From Fusibacter_D sp033549245 (GTDB lineage Bacteria; Bacillota; Clostridia; Peptostreptococcales; Acidaminobacteraceae), in the NCBI GenBank assembly GCA_033549245.1, contig JAWSUW010000001.1, forward strand, positions 21,023 to 85,022: a DNA stretch of 64,000 bases, in the 5' to 3' direction. Positions 1 to 6,550 of the stretch are shown here, piece by piece. Position 1 is the stretch's first letter. The number at the start of each line of letters is the position of its first letter. The notes under the pieces were generated by a model, which saw nothing but the letters and a program-made list of their open reading frames with translations, did no database searches and was not told where the DNA came from. The position numbers were made by a program, and so were the translations under genes.

Positions 1-5
1 GTTAT

Positions 6-617
6 ATGAACTTGAAATGGAAATCTATTACAGGTAATAACGGACAAAGAGGCAGCTCGTCGGTTTTGGTCATCATGGTACTTTTGATGTTGATCACTTT
101 TGGTGTGCTTGCCATGATGACTTCATATTCTGGTCTCAAGATTTCCAGAAAAAACGCCGAATGGACACAGGCTTTTTATAAACTGGAAAGTATGGCTGGA
201 AATCATTTGGCTGAAATTGAAACTCATATAATCTATTCGGCCGATTTTGCCGATGAATATATACAGGAGATGAGATATAAAGAACCTTCGCCTCAAGGTT
301 TTGATTACCCTTGGCAAGATGAAGTCTACAAGAAATGGCTGGTATCTTCTGAAGAGGATGCACTCAAGGACGAAATCAGGCAATGGATATTTGAAAAGAC
401 TCTGACGGAATCGCTCGAGCAGATGAATATTGAATATGAATTGAAAATCGATTCAAAAGGCACTCTAGCATTCATATCGATATCAGATGACAATCGTCAT
501 TTCCTGACTCGTCTACAGATTGAGGACAAAGAAATCGCACTTTTGGAATGGAGAGAAGTTCCCGAAGTGTTTGAGTATGACGAAATATTGGAATTTACAG
601 ATCCAGGGGGAAATTAA
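6..617 (+). CDS. PilX/prepilin-like membrane protein of the type IV pilus operon
   Basis: A 203-residue protein with one N-terminal hydrophobic helix (about residues 18-39) preceded by a short basic leader ending in RG. This resembles the leader and anchor of PilX-type minor pilins or accessory pilus proteins, but the usual GF(T/S)LIE prepilin sequence is absent. The rest is hydrophilic and acidic and probably extracytoplasmic. It ends two bases before pilT, so it is read as the last structural gene of a type IV pilus operon whose upstream part lies outside the window. The start is the first ATG and its ribosome site is cut by the window edge. The role in the pilus is inferred from context. 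Confidence 0.6.
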   Translation: MNLKWKSITGNNGQRGSSSVLVIMVLLMLITFGVLAMMTSYSGLKISRKNAEWTQAFYKLESMAGNHLAEIETHIIYSADFADEYIQEMRYKEPSPQGFDYPWQDEVYKKWLVSSEEDALKDEIRQWIFEKTLTESLEQMNIEYELKIDSKGTLAFISISDDNRHFLTRLQIEDKEIALLEWREVPEVFEYDEILEFTDPGGN

Positions 618-619
618 TC

Positions 620-1678
620 ATGTATGACATTGTGGAATTGCTTAAACAAGCTGTTATAAAAAATGCATCAGACCTGTTCATTACAGTTGGTGTGGCACCA
701 ACACTCAAAATACATGGCAATCATGTGGCTTGTGGAGAAGACAAATTGACACCGATCGACTCGGAGCGACTGGTCAAATCCCTGTTCACAAAAGATGAAC
801 ATTATGGAGAATTTTTAGCCTATGGTGAGAAGGATTTCTCATTCTCGCTCAGAGGTGTGGGAAGATTCAGAATCGATGCCTATACTCAAAGGGGTTCCCA
901 TGCGGCAGCGATCAGGGTACTCAAATTTGATCAACTCGATCCGGAAGCGCTTATGATTCCGAGTTCAGTGCTGGATATCAGAAAGAAAACCAAAGGTCTT
1001 GTTTTGATTACTGGACCAACCGGCAGTGGAAAATCCACGACTCTATCTTGCATCATTGAGTTGATCAACAAAGAGCGTGCTTGTCATATTTTGACACTTG
1101 AAGATCCGATAGAATACATCCACAAGCATGATAAAAGCATTGTGGATCAGCGTGAAATCGGCATTGACACCAGAAGTTATGCAGATGCACTGAGATCTGC
1201 ACTCAGGCAGGCTCCTGATGTCATTTTGATCGGTGAGATGAGAGATTATGAAACCATGGCGATCGTACTTACCGCCGCCGAGACCGGACATCTCGTGTTT
1301 TCAACGCTCCATACTATTGGCGCCGCAAAAACCATCGACCGTATCATAGATGTATTTCCGCCAAACCAGCAACAACAAGTGCGGGTACAACTTTCAACCG
1401 TGCTCCAAGGTGTCGTCTCGCAACAATTGATTCCATCAGAGAAACTTGGAAGAGTACCAGCATTTGAAATCATGACTATGAACCACGCCATCAGAAATAT
1501 GGTCAGGGAAGGTAAAGTGCATCAAATCGATTCGGCGATACATTCCGGTAGATCAGAAGGAATGGTCGGTATGGATTCCAGTCTGGCACGTATGGCAAAT
1601 GAGGGACTAATCACTATCGAAGAAGCTTTGCTTCATTGTATAAATCATGATACAATCAAAAGATATCTCAAAGATTAA
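620..1678 (+). CDS. pilT: Type IV pilus retraction ATPase PilT
   Basis: A 352-residue cytoplasmic hexameric ATPase that drives pilus retraction and twitching motility. All family motifs are intact: Walker A GPTGSGKST at residues 132-140, the Asp box TLEDPIEY near 159-166, Walker B DVILIGEMRD near 200-209 and the His box STLHT near 228-232. Length matches the PilT family (about 340-380). It follows the prepilin-like gene with a two-base gap. A second PilT homologue at 17171-18232 has lost most of these catalytic residues, so this copy is likely the working enzyme. Identification is firm; that the target is a retractile pilus rather than a related secretion system is family knowledge. Confidence 0.93.
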   Translation: MYDIVELLKQAVIKNASDLFITVGVAPTLKIHGNHVACGEDKLTPIDSERLVKSLFTKDEHYGEFLAYGEKDFSFSLRGVGRFRIDAYTQRGSHAAAIRVLKFDQLDPEALMIPSSVLDIRKKTKGLVLITGPTGSGKSTTLSCIIELINKERACHILTLEDPIEYIHKHDKSIVDQREIGIDTRSYADALRSALRQAPDVILIGEMRDYETMAIVLTAAETGHLVFSTLHTIGAAKTIDRIIDVFPPNQQQQVRVQLSTVLQGVVSQQLIPSEKLGRVPAFEIMTMNHAIRNMVREGKVHQIDSAIHSGRSEGMVGMDSSLARMANEGLITIEEALLHCINHDTIKRYLKD

Positions 1679-1700
1679 TTTATGGAAAGCAGGTGATGAC

Positions 1701-2498
1701 ATGTTGCGAAAAAGTATATTACTATTGATTTTGGTAAGCATGTTTCTTGTTGGCGATTTCGGATTCTCCGAGGTCAAACCGATAGTAGACGATTCGGAAA
1801 AAAATCTTGGAATCGTTCATATAACCTATAAAAAAGCAGATGCAGCCATCTATAAAGTATTGGTCACAAAAGATGACAAAAAAATTTCATATCCATTCAA
1901 AGCGGATGGTGTCACAGAATCATTTCCACTTCAGCTAGGCAACGGCACATACAAAGTCGGTCTTTTAAAGAATGTGGGCGGCACCAAATATGCATATGTC
2001 TCTTCGAAGACAATCGTCCTGGATCTGAAAGATCCGAACATCGTTTATTTGAATTCGGTACAAAACGTCAATTGGAACGAAGAGAATGAATCGATTGTAT
2101 TCGGTAAAGAACTGATCAGACCGACATCTTTCATGAGCACGAAAATCAGAACGCTATATGATTATGTGGTGAAAAATGTCTCGTATGATTATGATAAAAT
2201 ACCGACTCTCACTGCAGAGTATGTTCCAGACATCGATCAGACTTATGCAGACCTAAAAGGAATCTGTTACGATTACAGTGCGCTTTTTGCCAGTATCAAA
2301 AGAAGTCAAGGTGTTCCGACCAAACTTGTCAAAGGGTATTCCAAATTTGTGGATGGCTATCATGCTTGGAATGAAATCTATGTGGACGGGGATTGGTACA
2401 TTATCGATTCGACAGTGGACGCCACGTTGACCGGGGCGAAAATATTCGTGAGAATGTACAAAAGTACAGACGATTATACAAAAGTATATGAGTATTGA
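1701..2498 (+). CDS. Secreted transglutaminase-like cysteine protease-fold protein
   Basis: A 265-residue protein with an N-terminal signal peptide or anchor (about residues 4-22) and a C-terminal transglutaminase-like domain. The putative triad is visible: Cys189 in GICYDYS, His221 in HAWNE and Asp236 in IIDST. The start at 1701 is preferred over an upstream in-frame ATG at 1647 inside pilT because it has an AGGTGATG ribosome site and puts the hydrophobic segment at the N-terminus. Secreted proteins of this superfamily may act on peptides or cell-wall material; the substrate cannot be read from sequence. It sits directly after pilT with a short gap, but a pilus role is not shown. Confidence 0.75.
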   Translation: MLRKSILLLILVSMFLVGDFGFSEVKPIVDDSEKNLGIVHITYKKADAAIYKVLVTKDDKKISYPFKADGVTESFPLQLGNGTYKVGLLKNVGGTKYAYVSSKTIVLDLKDPNIVYLNSVQNVNWNEENESIVFGKELIRPTSFMSTKIRTLYDYVVKNVSYDYDKIPTLTAEYVPDIDQTYADLKGICYDYSALFASIKRSQGVPTKLVKGYSKFVDGYHAWNEIYVDGDWYIIDSTVDATLTGAKIFVRMYKSTDDYTKVYEY

Positions 2499-2515
2499 TG
2501 GATAAGGAGTAAGTT

Positions 2516-3061
2516 ATGGTAGTTGTTTTTTTCGCGGAAGGTTTTGAGGAAGTCGAGGCTCTTGCAACTGTAGATGTGCTGAGACGTGCAAAGATAGAAG
2601 TGAAAATGATAGGCATCCATGAAAAACTGGTGAGAGGTTCCCATGGCATCAGTGTTGAAATGGATGGTGGTTTTGAGGACATTGGGTCAATTGATAATGT
2701 CCAGTGTATCGTACTCCCTGGTGGAATACCTGGAGCCACCAATCTAAAAGCAAGTGCGAAAGTTGGAGAATGGCTTAAAAAAGCAGAGTCAAATGGAAAA
2801 TATGTGGCTGCGATTTGTGCGGCGCCAATTGTCATAGGTCATTTTGGAATTATGGAAGGCAAGAAATTTACCTGTTATCCTAGCTTTGAAAAAGAATTGC
2901 CAAATCATTTGCATATTCCTGAATCGGTTGTTACGGACGGCAAATTGATTACAGCAAAAGGCGTAGGTGTGGCCTTGGATTTCGGACTGGAAATTGTTAA
3001 ACATCTTAAAGATCCAATCACCAGTGATACACTTAGAGCGCAGATGATGATGAGGAATTAA
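2516..3061 (+). CDS. DJ-1/PfpI (YajL-like) family protein
   Basis: A 181-residue single-domain DJ-1 family protein. The nucleophile elbow is AAICAAP with Cys101, and the conserved acidic residue that tunes the cysteine is Glu11 in AEGFEE, matching Cys106 and Glu18 of human DJ-1. Members are cytoplasmic and have been assigned chaperone, glyoxalase or deglycase activities, which remain debated. A good ribosome site (GGAGTAAG) precedes the ATG. It is the last gene of this plus-strand run and is followed by a bidirectional terminator. The family call is sure; the activity is not. Confidence 0.9.
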   Translation: MVVVFFAEGFEEVEALATVDVLRRAKIEVKMIGIHEKLVRGSHGISVEMDGGFEDIGSIDNVQCIVLPGGIPGATNLKASAKVGEWLKKAESNGKYVAAICAAPIVIGHFGIMEGKKFTCYPSFEKELPNHLHIPESVVTDGKLITAKGVGVALDFGLEIVKHLKDPITSDTLRAQMMMRN

Positions 3062-3067
3062 AAAATA

Positions 3068-3099
3068 AGAGTATGCGTAGGCATGCTCTAATTTTTTTT
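3068..3099. terminator. Bidirectional intrinsic terminator
   Basis: A 9-bp stem (3068-3076 paired with 3081-3089, one G-T pair) with a GTAG loop is followed on the plus strand by eight T residues. Read on the minus strand the same hairpin is followed by TATTTTT. It lies between the convergent DJ-1 gene and the minus-strand gene ending at 3098, so it probably stops both. Confidence 0.85.
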
Positions 3100-3970
3100 A
3101 GTCCAATTTTCTCCAGTATATGCTTTTGGCGCCTTTGGTAGTTGAGCCTTTCGCAGTGAAATCCTCTTCTTTCGAACCTGTACCGACACTGATGACGAGC
3201 ACATAATGTTCGTAGAGTCCTCCGAGCGTGTTGTCAGATGGACTTCTAAGGTCTTCGTAAGTTGCAGCGGCTGTACCAGCTAGTGACTTGATGTATAGTG
3301 TTCCGAGCTCCTTCGACCGTTCTTCGCTGGTGCCAGGTTTAACAATGATTGCCACACCGAGCGTGTCACCCTGAGGAATGATTGTAGCTCTTTCTACATC
3401 TATGTTTTTCTTGATTTCGTCCGTCGCAATGCCAATCATGGTTTCTGTGACCGGATATAATACTTCGGGTGAGTCTTTGTCCGGATCGGTATCCGTACCA
3501 AATCCTGCCGGACCACCATCGAGTGAATCCTTGCCCTCGAGATTGACATCGAGCTCGTCATAAGGTGTTGCAAATCTAAGTATTGCTATTATCAGCAGGA
3601 TTGATATGATCAAAAATACCAAATGTCTTATTTTAAATTTGTATTTCTTCTTCTCAGTGTCTTCAGGTAGTATTCCTTCTTCTGAGAGCTTGCGCTCCAG
3701 TCTTGTTTTTGTGGCTTCGAATCTGTCGACAACACCCGAGACTTCATCGGCATTGATCAGCTCGATGGCTTGATTGCAAATAGTGAGCGCTTCAGTCAAA
3801 CGGTGTCTTTTTTCAAGGAGTCGGATGGCACTTTCATAGGTTTTTGAGATTTTAGGTGTATATTTCTCAAAAATTTCAAGGTAAATGCCAAGAGCAATTT
3901 CTTCATTGATCATTTCCATTTTTTGAGCTTTTTGTGTGAGTATATAGAGTTCGTTAGTTTTTTCAGACAT
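3098..3970 (-). CDS. Unrecognised single-pass membrane protein
   Basis: A 290-residue protein I do not recognise. Residues 1-100 are helical, charged and TPR-like in feel, followed by a basic patch (KKKYKFKIRH), one transmembrane helix at about 115-133, an acidic low-complexity linker (about 138-168, rich in D, G and P) and a mixed alpha/beta C-terminal domain ending in WRKLD. The topology suggests a cytoplasmic N-terminal half and an external C-terminal domain. A ribosome site (AGGGGTG on the minus strand) supports the ATG at 3970. It is divergent from iscR, with a 155-bp intergenic region between them. No catalytic motif is visible and no function is proposed. Confidence 0.7.
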   Translation of the reverse strand: MSEKTNELYILTQKAQKMEMINEEIALGIYLEIFEKYTPKISKTYESAIRLLEKRHRLTEALTICNQAIELINADEVSGVVDRFEATKTRLERKLSEEGILPEDTEKKKYKFKIRHLVFLIISILLIIAILRFATPYDELDVNLEGKDSLDGGPAGFGTDTDPDKDSPEVLYPVTETMIGIATDEIKKNIDVERATIIPQGDTLGVAIIVKPGTSEERSKELGTLYIKSLAGTAAATYEDLRSPSDNTLGGLYEHYVLVISVGTGSKEEDFTAKGSTTKGAKSIYWRKLD

Positions 3971-4044
3971 GATTTCACCCCTAATACATTATCGGCAAAA
4001 ATAGATAAAGTGTTAACAATTTATTCAAAACTTTATGATGATAT

Positions 4045-4069
4045 AAAGTTGACGCTTTTAATCGGATAT
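4045..4069 (+). promoter_or_regulatory. Probable IscR operator (type 1-like)
   Basis: This 25-base segment matches the E. coli type 1 IscR consensus (ATASYYGACTRWWWYAGTCRRSTAT) at about 20 of 25 positions by eye, including the GAC and TCGG cores. It overlaps the -35 box and spacer of the iscR promoter, where a repressor would block RNA polymerase. Autoregulation by [2Fe-2S]-IscR is therefore inferred. Confidence 0.6.
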
Positions 4070-4077
4070 ATTATAAT
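4049..4077 (+). promoter_or_regulatory. SigA-type promoter of the iscR operon
   Basis: TTGACG at 4049-4054, a 17-base spacer and a perfect TATAAT at 4072-4077. It lies about 50 bases upstream of the iscR start codon. Confidence 0.8.
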
Positions 4078-4125
4078 GAATATGATTTCTTAGTAAACAA
4101 CTAGGGATTAAAGGAGTGTATTGAT

Positions 4126-4587
4126 TTGAAATTATCAACACGAGGCAGATACGGTTTAAAAGCGATGTTTGATTTGGCGCTTTACTACGGTGAAGGCCCG
4201 ATATCACTAACGAATATTGCCGAAAGACAGGCGATATCGGTCAATTATTTGGAACAATTGATTTCACCGCTCAGAAAAGCTGGATTGGTGGAGAGTGTAC
4301 GCGGAGCTCAAGGTGGTTACATGTTATCGAGAACTCCAGGCACCATAACAGTAGGAAGCATTTTGACCACTCTTGAAGGGCCACTTGCTCCGACGGATTG
4401 TGTTGTCATAGATGGTGGAGATGACCTTTGCGATCACTCTGGATATTGCGTGACCAAAGTCATTTATGAAAAGATTTATGAAAGCATTACCAGTGTAGTC
4501 AACTCTATAACTTTACAGCATATGATCGATGATTACGAACAAAATCAAGGTCAGACGATTGTGCATACTATTTGTGAATGCAAGTAG
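4126..4587 (+). CDS. iscR: Rrf2-family Fe-S cluster regulator IscR
   Basis: A 153-residue Rrf2-family repressor with a winged HTH at the N-terminus (MKLSTRGRYGLKAM start, typical of IscR) and three cluster-ligand cysteines, Cys92, Cys102 and Cys108. The spacing differs slightly from E. coli (92, 98, 104). A further CEC pair ends the protein. The start codon is TTG at 4126, supported by an AAAGGAG ribosome site nine bases upstream and by the conserved N-terminus. It heads the operon iscR-iscS-nifU and probably senses Fe-S status and represses its own promoter through the operator at 4045-4069. CymR, a related cysteine-metabolism regulator, is less likely because it lacks the cysteine cluster. 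Confidence 0.9.
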   Translation: MKLSTRGRYGLKAMFDLALYYGEGPISLTNIAERQAISVNYLEQLISPLRKAGLVESVRGAQGGYMLSRTPGTITVGSILTTLEGPLAPTDCVVIDGGDDLCDHSGYCVTKVIYEKIYESITSVVNSITLQHMIDDYEQNQGQTIVHTICECK

Positions 4588-4607
4588 ATTTCGGGGAGGG
4601 TATCACT

Positions 4608-5783
4608 TTGAAAAGAATTTATATGGACTATTCGGCGACAACACCAGTAAAACAAGAAGTGCTTGATGCAATGCTTCCATATTTCACTGAGCATTTTGGA
4701 AATGCATCCAGTATACACGGGTATGGACAAGATGCAAAAAGAGCTCTTGAGGCTTCCCGCGCGACAATAGCAGGCACAATTGGAGCACCGGCCGATACGT
4801 TTTACTTCACAGGCGGAGGTTCTGAAGCGGACAACTGGGCACTAAAAGGCGTCATGAAAGCGAACCTGAGCAAGGGAAACCATCTGATCACATGCAAAAT
4901 TGAGCATCATGGTATTCTACACACTTGTGAAGCTCTTGAAAAAGAGGGATTCGAAGTCACTTATCTTGATGTGGATTCAGAAGGTATGGTCAGCTTAGGT
5001 GAACTTGAGGCGGCTATCAAACCAAGTACCGTCATGATATCCATCATGTTTATCAACAATGAGATCGGTACGATGCAACCGATCGCAGAAATTGGAAAAA
5101 TCGCTCGTAAAAACGGTTTGATATTCCATACGGATGCGGTTCAGGCACTTGGAAACGTCAAAATCAACGTCGATGAACTCAATGTAGACCTCATGAGTTT
5201 TTCGGCTCATAAAATATATGGTCCCAAAGGTATTGGCGGACTTTATATCCGTAAAGGCATCAAAATTCAAAATTTGATAGAAGGTGGCGCACAGGAAAGA
5301 AAAAGACGAGCAGGCACTGAAAATATACCGGGTGTGGTCGGGTTTGCAAAAGCTGCGGAAATCGCGCATGCAAATCTTGAAACACATATTGAAACACTGA
5401 CACGCCTCAGAGATCGACTTGTAAAAGGAATTCTTGAATCTGTGGATTACTCAAAATACAATGGTCATCCGACACTTAGGCATCCGGGCAACGTCAATGT
5501 CTGTTTTGAATTCATAGAAGGTGAAGCGCTTCTGCTGAGCCTCAATGCAAAAGGAATTGCAGGATCCAGTGGTTCCGCATGTACATCGGGTTCACTCGAT
5601 CCGTCACATGTACTTATGTCCATAGGACTGCCTCATGAAATAGCACACGGTTCACTCAGACTTTCACTTGGAGACTTCAATACCGAAGAAGAAGTGGATT
5701 ATGCTGTGGAATCATTGGTTGAAGTCGTTCATAAACTCAGAATGATGTCACCACTTTATGATAAAGTCAAGGGAGGAAAATAA
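4608..5783 (+). CDS. iscS: Cysteine desulfurase (IscS/NifS class)
   Basis: A 391-residue PLP enzyme that removes sulfur from cysteine for Fe-S cluster assembly and thiolation. It has the PLP lysine in SFSAHKIYGPKG (Lys202 from the chosen start), the PLP-stacking His in EHHGI and the persulfide cysteine in GSACTSG (Cys325). The start chosen is TTG at 4608: a GGGGAGGG ribosome site lies just before it and the N-terminus then reads MKRIYMDYSATTPV, as in homologues. An upstream in-frame start at 4578 would overlap iscR. It is followed four bases later by nifU. NifS and IscS cannot be told apart from sequence alone. Confidence 0.93.
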   Translation: MKRIYMDYSATTPVKQEVLDAMLPYFTEHFGNASSIHGYGQDAKRALEASRATIAGTIGAPADTFYFTGGGSEADNWALKGVMKANLSKGNHLITCKIEHHGILHTCEALEKEGFEVTYLDVDSEGMVSLGELEAAIKPSTVMISIMFINNEIGTMQPIAEIGKIARKNGLIFHTDAVQALGNVKINVDELNVDLMSFSAHKIYGPKGIGGLYIRKGIKIQNLIEGGAQERKRRAGTENIPGVVGFAKAAEIAHANLETHIETLTRLRDRLVKGILESVDYSKYNGHPTLRHPGNVNVCFEFIEGEALLLSLNAKGIAGSSGSACTSGSLDPSHVLMSIGLPHEIAHGSLRLSLGDFNTEEEVDYAVESLVEVVHKLRMMSPLYDKVKGGK

Positions 5784-5786
5784 GAC

Positions 5787-6230
5787 ATGTATACAGATAA
5801 GGTAATGGATCATTTCATGAATCCTAGAAATGTCGGCGAGATCGAAAACGCTGATGGAATAGGTGAAGTCGGCAACATCAAATGTGGCGACATCATGAGA
5901 ATTTATATAAAAGTCGAGAACAATGTGATTGAAGATATCAAGTTTAAAACATTCGGTTGTGGTTCTGCAATAGCGGCCTCATCCGTTGCGACAGAGATCA
6001 TCATGGGTATGACTGTGGAAGACGCGCTCAAAGTGACCAATAAGCAGGTGATAGATGCACTTGGCGGGTTGCCACCGGTTAAAATCCACTGCTCAGTGCT
6101 TGCTGAACAAGCGCTCAAAGCCGCAATTTACGACTATGCGACAAAGAACAATTTGGAATTTGAAGGTCTTAAAGGGTATAATCCGGTGGATGATCACGAC
6201 CATCACGATGTCGTCGATATCGAATTCTAA
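5787..6230 (+). CDS. nifU: Fe-S cluster assembly scaffold NifU/IscU
   Basis: A 147-residue scaffold protein on which [2Fe-2S] clusters are built before transfer to apoproteins. The three ligand cysteines are Cys33 (KCGD, with stabilising Asp35), Cys58 (GCGSA) and Cys102 (IHCSV). This is the IscU-like N-terminal NifU domain only. Unlike E. coli IscU it lacks the LPPVK-dependent HscA neighbour genes, although the LPPVK motif itself is present at about 95-99. The C-terminus carries a short His/Asp-rich tail (DDHDHHD) of unknown meaning. It is the last gene of iscR-iscS-nifU. Confidence 0.92.
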   Translation: MYTDKVMDHFMNPRNVGEIENADGIGEVGNIKCGDIMRIYIKVENNVIEDIKFKTFGCGSAIAASSVATEIIMGMTVEDALKVTNKQVIDALGGLPPVKIHCSVLAEQALKAAIYDYATKNNLEFEGLKGYNPVDDHDHHDVVDIEF

Positions 6231-6237
6231 AAAAAAG

Positions 6238-6266
6238 CTGTCAATTGTCAGGTTTTGTGGTAAAAT
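6238..6266 (+). promoter_or_regulatory. Promoter of the alaS T-box leader
   Basis: CTGTCA at 6238-6243, 17 bases, then TAAAAT at 6261-6266, with a TGG extension directly before the -10 box (extended -10). It lies upstream of the T-box. Confidence 0.6.
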
Positions 6267-6284
6267 GTTTTAAAGTAAATTTAT

Positions 6285-6521
6285 ATTTAACGCAATGATG
6301 GAGAGGAGTAGATCACACCTCAGAGAGTACGCACCATGCTGAAAGCGTACAAAGTGATTGAAGCAGCTCTTGAGCACCGATTTCGAAATCAGAGTAGAAT
6401 TCGGCGTTTTGCACACGATAACGTGCCTTAATGACCTTCAGAGTGATTGGATGATTCCAATAAGCAGGGTGGTACCGCGATTACGTCGTCCCTGCATTAC
6501 GCCACTTCTGGAGGTTTTTTT
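6285..6521 (+). ncRNA. T-box riboswitch, alanine-specific, controlling alaS
   Basis: A tRNA-sensing leader. The T-box core AGGGTGGTACCGCG is at 6466-6479; its TGGT would pair with the ACCA end of uncharged tRNA-Ala. The AG-bulge-type stretch CAGAGAG is at 6321-6327. The proposed specifier is GCA at 6363-6365, in the context GAA-GCA-G after a stem closed by ATCAC/GTGAT, which reads as an alanine codon. The terminator stem pairs 6435-6445 with 6503-6514 and is followed by seven T residues (6515-6521). Uncharged tRNA-Ala should favour the antiterminator and switch alaS on. This leader fills the 320-base gap before alaS. Confidence 0.93.
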
Positions 6522-6550
6522 ACGTTAAATGAATCGGGGAGGATTAAGTT

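Noticed and set aside
1647..1700. Longer start for the transglutaminase-like gene
   Set aside because: It overlaps pilT and would place a hydrophilic stretch before the signal peptide; the ATG at 1701 has a ribosome site.
4105..4125. Possible att or insertion scar near iscR
   Set aside because: No direct repeats or target duplications were found; the sequence is an ordinary leader with a ribosome site.
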